Positions 1-6,274 of a stretch of DNA of 10,967 bases are shown in pieces (position 1 is the first letter of the stretch; the number at the start of each line of letters is the position of its first letter). The notes below the pieces were generated by a model that saw only the letters and a list, made by a program, of their open reading frames with translations, had not been told where the DNA came from and ran no database searches. Source of the DNA: Ruminococcus sp. UBA3387 (GTDB taxonomy: Bacteria > Bacillota > Clostridia > Oscillospirales > Ruminococcaceae). The stretch spans positions 9,209 through 20,175 of the forward strand of contig DEPR01000035.1 of the NCBI GenBank assembly GCA_002358895.1, written 5' to 3'. The position numbers were made by a program, and so were the translations under genes.

Positions 1-1245
1 GAAGCTAAGGAAAATGCAGAAGCAATCGAGCAGGCTGAGAAAGATATTGAGGACCTGAAAAGTCAGCAAAAAGACCTTGACGCAAAAATAGAAGCTGCAC
101 AGAAAGATATTGCTACTGAAAAAGAAGCTCAGACTCATATCAATGAGCAGATTTCTGTAGTTGAAAAAACAATCCAGAAGTATGACGAAAAAATTCAGGA
201 GTATAATAAGGAAATCAAAGCACTGAAGAAAGATATAGAAGCAAGAGAAGAAAGTATCGCACAGAAGCAGGAGGAAATCGAGCAGGGAATCGAGGACTTC
301 AAACAGCGTATCAGAGTGCTTTATGTTACAGGTACAGATTCTTATACCGATATCCTTATCGGTGCAAAGGACTTCTATGATATGCTTATGAGAATTGAGC
401 TTGTAAAACGAGTTGCAGAGTATGATAATAATATGATTGACTCACTTATCGAGCTGAAGGAGCAGTATGAAGCCGAAAAGGAAGCCTTGGAAGCATCAAA
501 GCTTGACCTGGAGGATAAGAAAAAAGTCCAGGAAGAAGAAAAGGCTAAGCAGGAAGAGCAGAAGGATAAACTTGATGAACTGTATAAACAAAGTGAAGTT
601 GCAATCGCTAACCTGAAAAAAGCAGAACAAGCATATAAGAATAATCAGGAAGCCCTGAAAGCTGACCAGGAAGACTTTGAAGCAGACCTGCAGAAACTCT
701 ATCAGGAACGTGAAGCTATAAAGGAAAAAGAGCAACAGCAGCAACAGCAGCAGAACAGACCCGGTGGAATTACAAATAATACCCAGCAGGGTTCAACAAA
801 CAATGCAGACCACGGATATGTGGATACTTCAATGTTTACCTGGCCTGTTCCGGGATATTATCATATTACATACGGCGTAGGCTGGAGATGGGGAGCATAC
901 CACCAGGGTATCGACATTTCATCATCAGGAATAAGAGGTGCAAAAATCTGTGCATCAGCAGCAGGTACAGTAATCCGTGTAGTAAACGGCTGTGGACACG
1001 ACTATGGTAAGAACGGAAGTTGTGGCTGTGGCGGTGGTTATGGTAACCATTGTATTATCGACCACGGAAACGGCTATTGGACTTTGTATGCACATTCCGA
1101 GTATATTACCGTGTCTACGGGGCAGTATGTAAATCAGGGAGATGTGCTGGGTACTGTGGGTTCAACAGGCTTCTCAACAGGACCTCACCTCCATTTTGAA
1201 ATCCGTCTTAATGGTGTCGCTCAAAATCCTGAGCTCTATGTTTAG
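1..1245 (+). CDS. Coiled-coil M23 (LytM-type) peptidoglycan hydrolase, 5' end missing
   Basis: The frame is open from base 1, so the start and any signal peptide lie outside the window; 414 residues are visible. Residues 1 to about 250 are charged, heptad-like coiled coil (rich in E, K, Q) interrupted by a VLYVTGTDSYTDILIGAKDF-type segment (about 106-125), the hinge seen in PcsB/CwlO/EnvC-like regulators of cell-wall cleavage. A Q7 run and an N/Q/G/T linker lead to a C-terminal peptidase domain (about 280-414) with YHQGID (zinc ligands H301, D305), YAH (H365) and HLHFE (H396, H398). All M23 metal and catalytic positions are present, so an active endopeptidase cutting peptide cross-links outside the membrane is likely. 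An unusual Gly/Cys-rich insertion follows the HxxxD strand (C331, C341, C343, C351). By family analogy the coil keeps the enzyme inactive or docks it to an FtsEX-like partner; that is inference. The next gene starts 21 bases downstream. Confidence 0.93.
   Translation, partial: EAKENAEAIEQAEKDIEDLKSQQKDLDAKIEAAQKDIATEKEAQTHINEQISVVEKTIQKYDEKIQEYNKEIKALKKDIEAREESIAQKQEEIEQGIEDFKQRIRVLYVTGTDSYTDILIGAKDFYDMLMRIELVKRVAEYDNNMIDSLIELKEQYEAEKEALEASKLDLEDKKKVQEEEKAKQEEQKDKLDELYKQSEVAIANLKKAEQAYKNNQEALKADQEDFEADLQKLYQEREAIKEKEQQQQQQQNRPGGITNNTQQGSTNNADHGYVDTSMFTWPVPGYYHITYGVGWRWGAYHQGIDISSSGIRGAKICASAAGTVIRVVNGCGHDYGKNGSCGCGGGYGNHCIIDHGNGYWTLYAHSEYITVSTGQYVNQGDVLGTVGSTGFSTGPHLHFEIRLNGVAQNPELYV
733..753 (+). 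repeat. Short CAR (Gln) codon run in linker of the M23 protein
   Basis: Seven consecutive CAA/CAG codons encode Q7 at the junction between the coiled coil and the flexible linker before the peptidase domain. It is a low-complexity tract, mixed CAA and CAG, so slippage is expected to be modest. Confidence 0.75.
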
Positions 1246-1266
1246 TTGAAAAGAAAGGGTGTTTTT

Positions 1267-1875
1267 GTGAACGTAATTGCAATGAATAATATTTCATATG
1301 GCCTCTATGTGCTGACCGCAACAAACGGAAGCTTTTCAAATGGTTGTATAACTAACACCCTTATCCAGGTAACAACTTCACCTAACCGTGTTGCCGTTAC
1401 CGTGAATAAAACAAATTATACTCATTATATGATTCAGCAAAGTGGTAAGTTCAATGTGTCATCAATAGATGAAACAGCCGATTTTTCATTGTTTCAGCAT
1501 TTCGGATTTGCAAGTGGCAGATGGACTAATAAGTTTTATGATTATGCGTACAAGCGTGCAGTAAATGGCGTGCCTTATGTGGCTGAGCATACAAATGCCT
1601 GTTTTGTCTGCGAGGTTGTACAGCAGATTGACCTGGGCACACATACAATGTTTATCGCAGATGTGATTGACTGTGATGTGCTGTCTGATAAACCGTCTAT
1701 GACATATGCCTATTACCATATGAATGTTAAGCCTAAGCCAAAAGCTGAGCAGAAGGATGACGGAAAAGAACGATGGGTTTGTACAATCTGTGGTTATGTG
1801 CACGAAGGGGAATTGCCACCTGATTTTATCTGTCCTTGGTGTAAACACGGTGCAGAGGATTTTAAAAAATTATAG
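1267..1875 (+). CDS. Flavin reductase-like domain fused to C-terminal rubredoxin (Hrb-like)
   Basis: Predicted 202 residues. The N-terminal part (about 1-155) resembles the FMN-binding flavin reductase/flavoredoxin family: an early GLYVLTA strand, NGCITNT, then SPNRVAVTVNKTN and a later FGFASGR. The C-terminal 35 residues are a compact rubredoxin with CTICGY (C172, C175) and CPWC (C189, C192), enough for a 4-Cys iron site, joined by a K/P/E-rich linker. This layout is that of 'high molecular weight rubredoxin', which in acetogens passes electrons from NADH to flavodiiron proteins for O2 or NO reduction. A role in oxidative or nitrosative defence in the cytoplasm is therefore inferred; no flavodiiron gene is in the window. 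I chose GTG at 1267 because AAAGGG (1254-1259) sits 7 bases before it; an in-frame TTG at 1246 directly abuts the previous stop and would place that site inside the gene. A terminator follows. Confidence 0.9.
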   Translation: MNVIAMNNISYGLYVLTATNGSFSNGCITNTLIQVTTSPNRVAVTVNKTNYTHYMIQQSGKFNVSSIDETADFSLFQHFGFASGRWTNKFYDYAYKRAVNGVPYVAEHTNACFVCEVVQQIDLGTHTMFIADVIDCDVLSDKPSMTYAYYHMNVKPKPKAEQKDDGKERWVCTICGYVHEGELPPDFICPWCKHGAEDFKKL

Positions 1876-1886
1876 TAGATAAATAT

Positions 1887-1924
1887 AACGGTTTCGGGGT
1901 AACGCTTCGGAACCGTTTTTGTTT
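1887..1924 (+). terminator. Rho-independent terminator after flavin reductase-rubredoxin gene
   Basis: AACGGTTTCG (1887-1896) pairs with CGGAACCGTT (1908-1917), with one G:T wobble and an 11-base loop. A T-run interrupted by one G follows (1916-1924). It begins 11 bases after the stop codon and ends the left-hand transcript. Confidence 0.9.
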
Positions 1925-1948
1925 GACAAAATGCAACAGGAGCTCGCC

Positions 1949-1977
1949 TTGACTTATGGTTGGGGTTGGTGTATAAT
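1949..1977 (+). promoter_or_regulatory. Sigma-A-type promoter for the lipoprotein-CBS-carboxypeptidase operon
   Basis: TTGACT (1949-1954) and a perfect TATAAT (1972-1977) are separated by exactly 17 bases. Transcription would start near 1984, giving a leader of about 32 bases to the ATG at 2016. The site lies just after a terminator, as expected for a new transcription unit. Confidence 0.88.
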
Positions 1978-2015
1978 GTTCTTGTAAATGCAGGACTTTT
2001 GAAAGGAATAAAATT

Positions 2016-2861
2016 ATGAAAATAAATAAGCTTATCGTATCGTTGATTGCCCTTGCAACTGCCTTTTCTCTTGTAAGCTGTGATAAAAACAATGATGATA
2101 AAAAAGATAATAAGGAAAATCAGACTATTGAAAATTCAACGGTAGAAAGTGAAGTAGCGTCTGAACAGTCAGATGTGGGAGCATATCTCAGAAAAACAGC
2201 AGAGCTTTATAAGGGTGGAAGCTATACCTTGAAAAGCACTGTAACAAGTACTGCCTTTGAGGGAGAAATAAAACTGACTCGTGTAGTTGACGGAAATAAT
2301 ATCTATCAGATTCAGGAGGAACCGATAGGAAGCTATGGCGTTGTGTCCGTAAGGGACGAAGCATATGATTTTGATAATGCCTGCGGTATGTATAGAAAGT
2401 CTGAGTCTGTCCCTGTAACAACAGTGGTGGAAGAGGTCGTGGACCAGAATTTGCCTGTGAATATAAGATTAAACGAAGGCTTCGTAGTTGAGCAGTATAC
2501 CTTTACAGGAAGCACATATATCACCAATATTGATTTTTATTTTGATGAAGCAACTGAGGAGCTGAAAAAGTATACAATGACCTATATTTCTGAAGGGCAG
2601 GATAATGTAATAGAAACACGGGTTATTGACTCTGTTTCAGAAACTGTAGATGTGAAGGTGTTTGACCTTGAGTTCCTAAACGAAATGACTGATTTTGAGG
2701 AATTGACAGAAAGCGAAAGACAGAGCTTTTGTAAAAAGATACTTAAAAGTAAGGGCGTTACATCTGCCCATCTTGATAAAGCAAGTGTAACTGATGAGGA
2801 TTTGAAGACTATTGAGTTTGATAGTTTGTTTAATCTGGTTTATACCTATGGTGAGAACTGA
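2016..2861 (+). CDS. Lipoprotein of unknown function
   Basis: 281 residues. The N-terminus is a clear lipoprotein signal: K2 and K5, a hydrophobic stretch (6-20) and the lipobox LVSC with the acylated Cys at position 22, so the mature protein should be anchored on the outer face of the cytoplasmic membrane. A very charged Asp/Asn/Lys/Glu linker (about 23-55) follows, then a region with alternating beta-like strands (about 60-215) ending in a more helical C-terminus. The strand pattern resembles LolA/LppX-like or substrate-carrier folds seen in many clostridial lipoproteins, but I cannot name a family. AAAGGA (2002-2007) lies 8 bases before the ATG. It is first in an operon with a CBS-domain protein and a D,D-carboxypeptidase, so an envelope role is plausible but unproven. 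Confidence 0.85.
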   Translation: MKINKLIVSLIALATAFSLVSCDKNNDDKKDNKENQTIENSTVESEVASEQSDVGAYLRKTAELYKGGSYTLKSTVTSTAFEGEIKLTRVVDGNNIYQIQEEPIGSYGVVSVRDEAYDFDNACGMYRKSESVPVTTVVEEVVDQNLPVNIRLNEGFVVEQYTFTGSTYITNIDFYFDEATEELKKYTMTYISEGQDNVIETRVIDSVSETVDVKVFDLEFLNEMTDFEELTESERQSFCKKILKSKGVTSAHLDKASVTDEDLKTIEFDSLFNLVYTYGEN

Positions 2862-2878
2862 GCTGGGATTGGAGAAAA

Positions 2879-3331
2879 ATGAATATACTTAAATTGTTGA
2901 AGCCTAAAGCAGTTATTGACTATGTCCAGGAGGACTTTACTGTAAGACAGGCTATTGAAAAAATGCGACATCACGGCTTTACAGCTGTACCTGTGGTGGG
3001 TAAGGATGGGGAATATGTAAAAACCCTTGCGGAAGGCGATATACTGTGGTTTATGCTGGATAACGAAATTGAGGATATAAAAGAGCTGGAGAAGTTTTCG
3101 GTGAGCAATATCCCGAAGAGAGTAAAAAGTGAGCCTGTGTGTATATATTCTACCATCGAGGATTTGATTTTACTTTCTATGAATCAGAACTTTGTGCCTG
3201 TTATAGATGACAGAGATAAGTTTATCGGTATCGTTACAAGAAGTGATATCCTGAATTATTGTCATAATAAGTTGAATACAGCTTTAGAAAATGAACAAAA
3301 AAATAAAGAGTTAGAATTTAATAAAGGGTGA
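2879..3331 (+). CDS. Two-CBS-domain protein (stand-alone CBS pair)
   Basis: 150 residues made almost wholly of a CBS pair (Bateman module). CBS1 spans about 11-65 (HHGFTAVPVV, then LAEGDI) and CBS2 about 77-128 (QNFVPVID, then GIVTRSDIL); the tail is charged and probably flexible. Such modules bind adenine nucleotides and act as cytoplasmic sensors on partner proteins. Length and layout are like the c-di-AMP-binding DarB/CbpB proteins of Bacillus and Listeria, which regulate Rel and pyruvate carboxylase. Identity to them is not obvious by eye, so that link is only a possibility. GGAG (2871-2874) sits 4 bases before the ATG. The gene begins 17 bases after the lipoprotein stop, and its last codons contain the AAAGGGTG that can serve as ribosome binding site for the next gene, suggesting coupled translation. 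Confidence 0.88.
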   Translation: MNILKLLKPKAVIDYVQEDFTVRQAIEKMRHHGFTAVPVVGKDGEYVKTLAEGDILWFMLDNEIEDIKELEKFSVSNIPKRVKSEPVCIYSTIEDLILLSMNQNFVPVIDDRDKFIGIVTRSDILNYCHNKLNTALENEQKNKELEFNKG

Positions 3332-3340
3332 GAAACAGGA

Positions 3341-4417
3341 ATGTCTAAGAAAAATTCATCAGGCTCAGCTGTGGTAATGGCAGTGCTGATGATAGTAGTG
3401 CTTATTGCGTCAATGGCAGGGGTAGCATTAATCTATGATAAAAATAGTATAAATGATAATAATAATCTGCCTGCCTTGGCTGATAGCTCCGAGGAGCAGT
3501 CGTCTGCGGAAATCAGCAGTGAGGAGGAGTCCTCAGAGGAAGAAATTCCCGTGGTAAAAGTGGACTATCCCGAAAAAGCTGAGAACTATGAGGAGTTTGA
3601 AAATGAGGACTTTACAGCTAAATTCGGCGTCCTTATAGATGTGGATAATAATGAAATCGTAGCAGGTAAGAATTATAACAGAAAAATGTATCCCGCATCC
3701 CTCACAAAGGTTATGACCTTGCTTGTGGCTGTGGAGAACATACAGGATATGAGCCGGACCTATACATTTTCATATGACGAAATCCACGAGCTTGTGGTAG
3801 AGAATGCCTCAAGAGCCGACTTCGGCGTGGACGAAACGGTAACTGTAACCGATTTGCTTTATGGTACAATTCTTGTAAGTGGAGCAGACGGCACGCTGGG
3901 ACTTGCAAATATAGTTGCTGGCTCTGAGGAAGCTTTTGTTGAAATGATGAATGAAAAAGCAGATGAAATGGGGCTAAAAAATACCCATTTTTCCAATGCC
4001 AGCGGGCTTCACCATAAGGAGCATTATTCAACAGCACAGGATATGGCTGTTATTCTGAAAACTGCACTTGAAAATGAAACCTGCAGAGAAATCCTCTCAG
4101 CCAAGGAGTATATAACCTCAAAAACTACCCAGCATCCTGAGGGTATTATCCTGAGAAGCCTTGTTGCACAGCGTCTTGTGGACTATTATGTAACAAACGG
4201 TGGAGAAATTCTTGGTGGCAAAACGGGATTTACCGATGAAGCAAAACACGCTTTGGCAACTTTCTATGAGTATAATGGAAAAACCTATGTCTGTGTAACC
4301 TCAAAGTCAAAGGATATGTGGAAAGCTGTGGAGGATTCCATAATGCTCTATGAGAATTTTGCAGCAGGGGATAGAATAGAAACATCTGAAGAAACCAGCG
4401 AAAACGAAGCTTTATAG
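3341..4417 (+). CDS. D-alanyl-D-alanine carboxypeptidase (S11, PBP5/DacF-like), N-terminally anchored
   Basis: 358 residues. The enzyme removes the terminal D-Ala of peptidoglycan pentapeptides, outside the membrane. A hydrophobic segment (about 9-32) without a clear cleavage site is followed by a Ser/Glu-rich linker (about 49-70), then the serine peptidase domain. The active-site motif is SLTK (S120, K123) and the third motif is KTG (294-296) in GGKTGFT. The second motif reads SGA (180-182) where S-x-N is usual, so the Asn is replaced by Ala. NTHFSNASGL and HYSTAQDMA are typical of S11. The protein stops soon after the KTG domain: the beta-rich C-terminal domain and amphipathic anchor helix of PBP5 are missing, so the N-terminal segment probably tethers it. 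It starts 9 bases after the CBS stop, with AAAGGGTG (3323-3330) as ribosome binding site. Its stop codon lies inside the terminator. Confidence 0.93.
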   Translation: MSKKNSSGSAVVMAVLMIVVLIASMAGVALIYDKNSINDNNNLPALADSSEEQSSAEISSEEESSEEEIPVVKVDYPEKAENYEEFENEDFTAKFGVLIDVDNNEIVAGKNYNRKMYPASLTKVMTLLVAVENIQDMSRTYTFSYDEIHELVVENASRADFGVDETVTVTDLLYGTILVSGADGTLGLANIVAGSEEAFVEMMNEKADEMGLKNTHFSNASGLHHKEHYSTAQDMAVILKTALENETCREILSAKEYITSKTTQHPEGIILRSLVAQRLVDYYVTNGGEILGGKTGFTDEAKHALATFYEYNGKTYVCVTSKSKDMWKAVEDSIMLYENFAAGDRIETSEETSENEAL

Positions 4418-4429
4418 CTTCGTTTTTTT
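4403..4429 (+). terminator. Terminator overlapping the end of the carboxypeptidase gene
   Basis: AACGAAGC (4403-4410) and GCTTCGTT (4417-4424) form a perfect 8-bp stem around TTTATA, followed by a T-run to 4429. The left arm encodes the last residues of the carboxypeptidase, and the TAG stop (4415-4417) spans the loop and the first base of the right arm. Confidence 0.92.
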
Positions 4430-4449
4430 GCGTAAAAAGGCATTGGGAC

Positions 4450-4478
4450 TTGCAATTTAAGGGAAAAAGTGTTATACT
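4450..4478 (+). promoter_or_regulatory. Sigma-A-type promoter for the small membrane protein-proS transcript
   Basis: TTGCAA (4450-4455) and TATACT (4473-4478) are 17 bases apart. The start would be near 4485, leaving a leader of only about 25 bases, too short for a T-box or other riboswitch upstream of this aminoacyl-tRNA synthetase transcript. Confidence 0.8.
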
Positions 4479-4510
4479 AATTAGGAATGTTGTGGTAAGG
4501 AGGCGTTATG

Positions 4511-4798
4511 ATGAATACAGAGCTTGTGAAGCTGCTACTGGGTATGGTGTTCGGTACAGCCCTGATTATGGCTTTTATTGCACTGGCGTGTGTTGCTACA
4601 CCGAAAATCGCAAGGTTTATCATAAAACGCAATCCGAAGCTTGCAGAAAATCCCGAAAGGGTAGAAGAAACAAAAGCGAACAGTGAGCCTGAGGTCAAAG
4701 GCCCATATGACGCTCAAAAAGAAGAATATGACCTGAATTATAAGATTTATAATAAAGATATATATGGAGTTGATTTTAAAAATGGCAAAGAAAAATGA
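4511..4798 (+). CDS. Small single-pass membrane protein, family not recognised
   Basis: 95 residues from ATG 4511 (96 from the adjacent ATG 4508). AAGGAGG (4497-4503) is 7 bases before 4511 but only 4 before 4508, so 4511 is preferred. A hydrophobic helix covers roughly residues 7-29, followed by a basic stretch (RFIIKRNPK), which predicts a short outside N-terminus and a cytoplasmic tail. The tail is polar and charged, rich in E, K, N and Y. An AC pair occurs near the end of the helix, but the preceding residues do not make a lipobox and there is no N-terminal basic region, so a lipoprotein is unlikely. It is first in the transcript and its end overlaps the proS start by 17 bases in another frame, so proS translation is probably coupled to it. 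I cannot assign a function. Confidence 0.75.
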   Translation: MNTELVKLLLGMVFGTALIMAFIALACVATPKIARFIIKRNPKLAENPERVEETKANSEPEVKGPYDAQKEEYDLNYKIYNKDIYGVDFKNGKEK

Positions 4799-6227
4799 AA
4801 AAATGGTTGACGCCATTACCTCAATGAATGAGGATTTTGCAAAGTGGTATACAGACATCTGTAAAAAAGCAGAGCTTATTGAGTATACAAGCGTTAAGGG
4901 CTGTATGGTAATCCGTCCTTACGGCTATGCTATCTGGGAAAATATTCAGAGAATACTTGACGGAATGTTCAAAGAGCTGGGACACGAAAATGTGTGTATG
5001 CCAATGTTCATTCCTGAAAGCCTTTTGCAGAAGGAAAAGGACCACGTTGAAGGCTTTGCACCTGAAGTTGCCTGGGTAACTCACGGTGGAAGCGAAAAGC
5101 TTGAGGACAGATTATGTGTCCGCCCAACGTCAGAAACCCTTTTCTGTGAGCATTATGCGAATATTATCCATTCCTATCGTGATTTGCCAAAGCTGTATAA
5201 CCAGTGGGTGTCAGTTGTGAGATGGGAAAAAACCACACGTCCGTTCCTGCGTTCAAGAGAATTTTTGTGGCAGGAAGGCCATACAATCCACGCTACAGCT
5301 GAAGAAGCTATCGAAGAAACCGAGAGAATGTTGAATTGCTATGCGGATTTCTGCGAGAATACATTGGCTATGCCTGTGGTTAAGGGCAGAAAAACTGATA
5401 GCGATAAGTTTGCAGGTGCAGAAGCTACCTATGCGATTGAAGCACTTATGCACGACGGAAAAGCATTGCAGGCAGGTACTTCTCACTATTTCGGAGACGG
5501 CTTTGCAAGAGCATTTGAAATTCAGTATACAAATAAAGAGAATAAGCTGGAGTATCCTCATCAGACTTCCTGGGGTGTAACAACACGTCTTATCGGTGCA
5601 ATTATTATGACTCACGGTGATGATAACGGACTTGCACTTCCACCTGCAGTTGCACCGGTACAGGTTGTAATTGTTCCTATCGCACAGCATAAGGAAGGCG
5701 TACTCGATAAGGCTGATGAGCTTTACGAAATGCTGAAAGCAAAGGGCATAAGAGTTAAGGTTGATGACTCAAATAACTCACCCGGCTGGAAGTTTGCTGA
5801 GTATGAAATGAAGGGCGTACCTGTAAGAATTGAAATTGGTCCTAAGGATATTGAAAATAACCAGTGCGTCGCAGTAACAAGACATAACAGAGAAAAAGAG
5901 TTCATCTCACTTGATAACATTGCAGAAGCAATTCCTGAAAAGCTTCAGGAAGTTCACGACGGGCTTTATGCAAGAGCATTGGAAAACAGAAGGAATAAAA
6001 CATATCAGTGTAAAACAATGGACGAAATTGTTTCAGCACTTGAAGAAAAGGGCGACGGCTTTGTTGAAGCGATGTGGTGTGGAGATGAAGCTTGTGAAGA
6101 TGCAGTTAAGGAGAAAACAGGTGTTGGTTCAAGATGTATTCCATTTGAACAGAATGACATTTCCGATAAGTGTGTCTGCTGTGGAAAGCCTGCAAAGAAA
6201 ATGGTCCTCTGGGGCAAAGCGTATTAA
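4782..6227 (+). CDS. proS: Prolyl-tRNA synthetase, class 3 (archaeal/eukaryotic type with zinc domain)
   Basis: 481 residues from ATG 4782. It charges tRNA-Pro with proline in the cytoplasm. Class II core: WYTD and [16 protein letters not shown] near the start, motif 1 around ENVCMPMF (69-76), the TxE proline-site loop RPTSET (114-119), motif 2 with [12 protein letters not shown] (157-168) and motif 3 [18 protein letters not shown] (263-280). The anticodon-binding domain covers about 290-400. The C-terminal zinc domain has C433, C438, C464 and C467, spaced 5, 26 and 3 as I recall for Thermus ProRS, and the protein ends in Tyr as this class does. There is no editing INS domain between motifs 2 and 3, unlike the E. 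coli-type enzyme. An in-frame ATG at 4764 would add 6 residues, but MAKK matches the family start; GGAG (4766-4769) is a rather distant 12 bases upstream. Confidence 0.97.
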   Translation: MAKKNEKMVDAITSMNEDFAKWYTDICKKAELIEYTSVKGCMVIRPYGYAIWENIQRILDGMFKELGHENVCMPMFIPESLLQKEKDHVEGFAPEVAWVTHGGSEKLEDRLCVRPTSETLFCEHYANIIHSYRDLPKLYNQWVSVVRWEKTTRPFLRSREFLWQEGHTIHATAEEAIEETERMLNCYADFCENTLAMPVVKGRKTDSDKFAGAEATYAIEALMHDGKALQAGTSHYFGDGFARAFEIQYTNKENKLEYPHQTSWGVTTRLIGAIIMTHGDDNGLALPPAVAPVQVVIVPIAQHKEGVLDKADELYEMLKAKGIRVKVDDSNNSPGWKFAEYEMKGVPVRIEIGPKDIENNQCVAVTRHNREKEFISLDNIAEAIPEKLQEVHDGLYARALENRRNKTYQCKTMDEIVSALEEKGDGFVEAMWCGDEACEDAVKEKTGVGSRCIPFEQNDISDKCVCCGKPAKKMVLWGKAY

Positions 6228-6236
6228 TAAAAGAAA

Positions 6237-6274
6237 AAGCGATATCCGAATTTCGGATATCGCTTGATTTTTTT
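6237..6274. terminator. Bidirectional terminator between convergent proS and the ROK gene
   Basis: AAGCGATATCCG (6237-6248) and CGGATATCGCTT (6254-6265) form a perfect 12-bp stem with loop AATTT. On the + strand T7 follows (6268-6274); on the - strand the hairpin is followed by TTTTTCTTTTATT. It therefore serves both proS and the ROK gene, whose TAA stop (6273-6275) overlaps the + strand T-run. Confidence 0.93.

Noticed and set aside
496..744. Minus-strand open frame opposite the coiled-coil region, Phe/Leu-rich
   Set aside because: It is the antisense of a Glu/Lys/Gln-rich coil, which always reads as F/L-rich. It has no ribosome site or recognisable protein features.
1246..1266. TTG at 1246 as start of the flavin reductase-rubredoxin gene
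   Set aside because: It directly abuts the upstream stop, has no ribosome site of its own, and would place AAAGGG inside the gene. GTG 1267 has correct spacing.
1923..1928. TTGACA as a -35 box upstream of the lipoprotein gene
   Set aside because: No -10 lies 16-18 bases downstream. The real promoter is TTGACT/TATAAT at 1949-1977, and this hexamer sits in the tail of the terminator.
3711..4037. Minus-strand open frame inside the carboxypeptidase gene
   Set aside because: It lies fully within a gene with clear S11 motifs and shows no domain pattern of its own.
4424..4510. T-box or other riboswitch upstream of the proS transcript
   Set aside because: The promoter ends at 4478 and the first ATG is at 4508-4511, leaving only about 25 bases of leader, with no T-box sequence or antiterminator.
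4511..4620. Lipobox at the AC pair of the small membrane protein
   Set aside because: Position -3 is Ala rather than Leu/Val/Ile, there is no basic N-region, and the basic stretch after the helix argues for a membrane-spanning segment with a cytoplasmic tail.
4535..4858. Minus-strand open frame opposite the small membrane protein and the proS start
   Set aside because: It is antisense to two better supported genes and has no ribosome site or family resemblance.
5253..5690. Minus-strand Cys-rich open frame inside proS
   Set aside because: It is antisense to the proS catalytic core. The cysteines are reverse reads of common codons, and there is no start signal.
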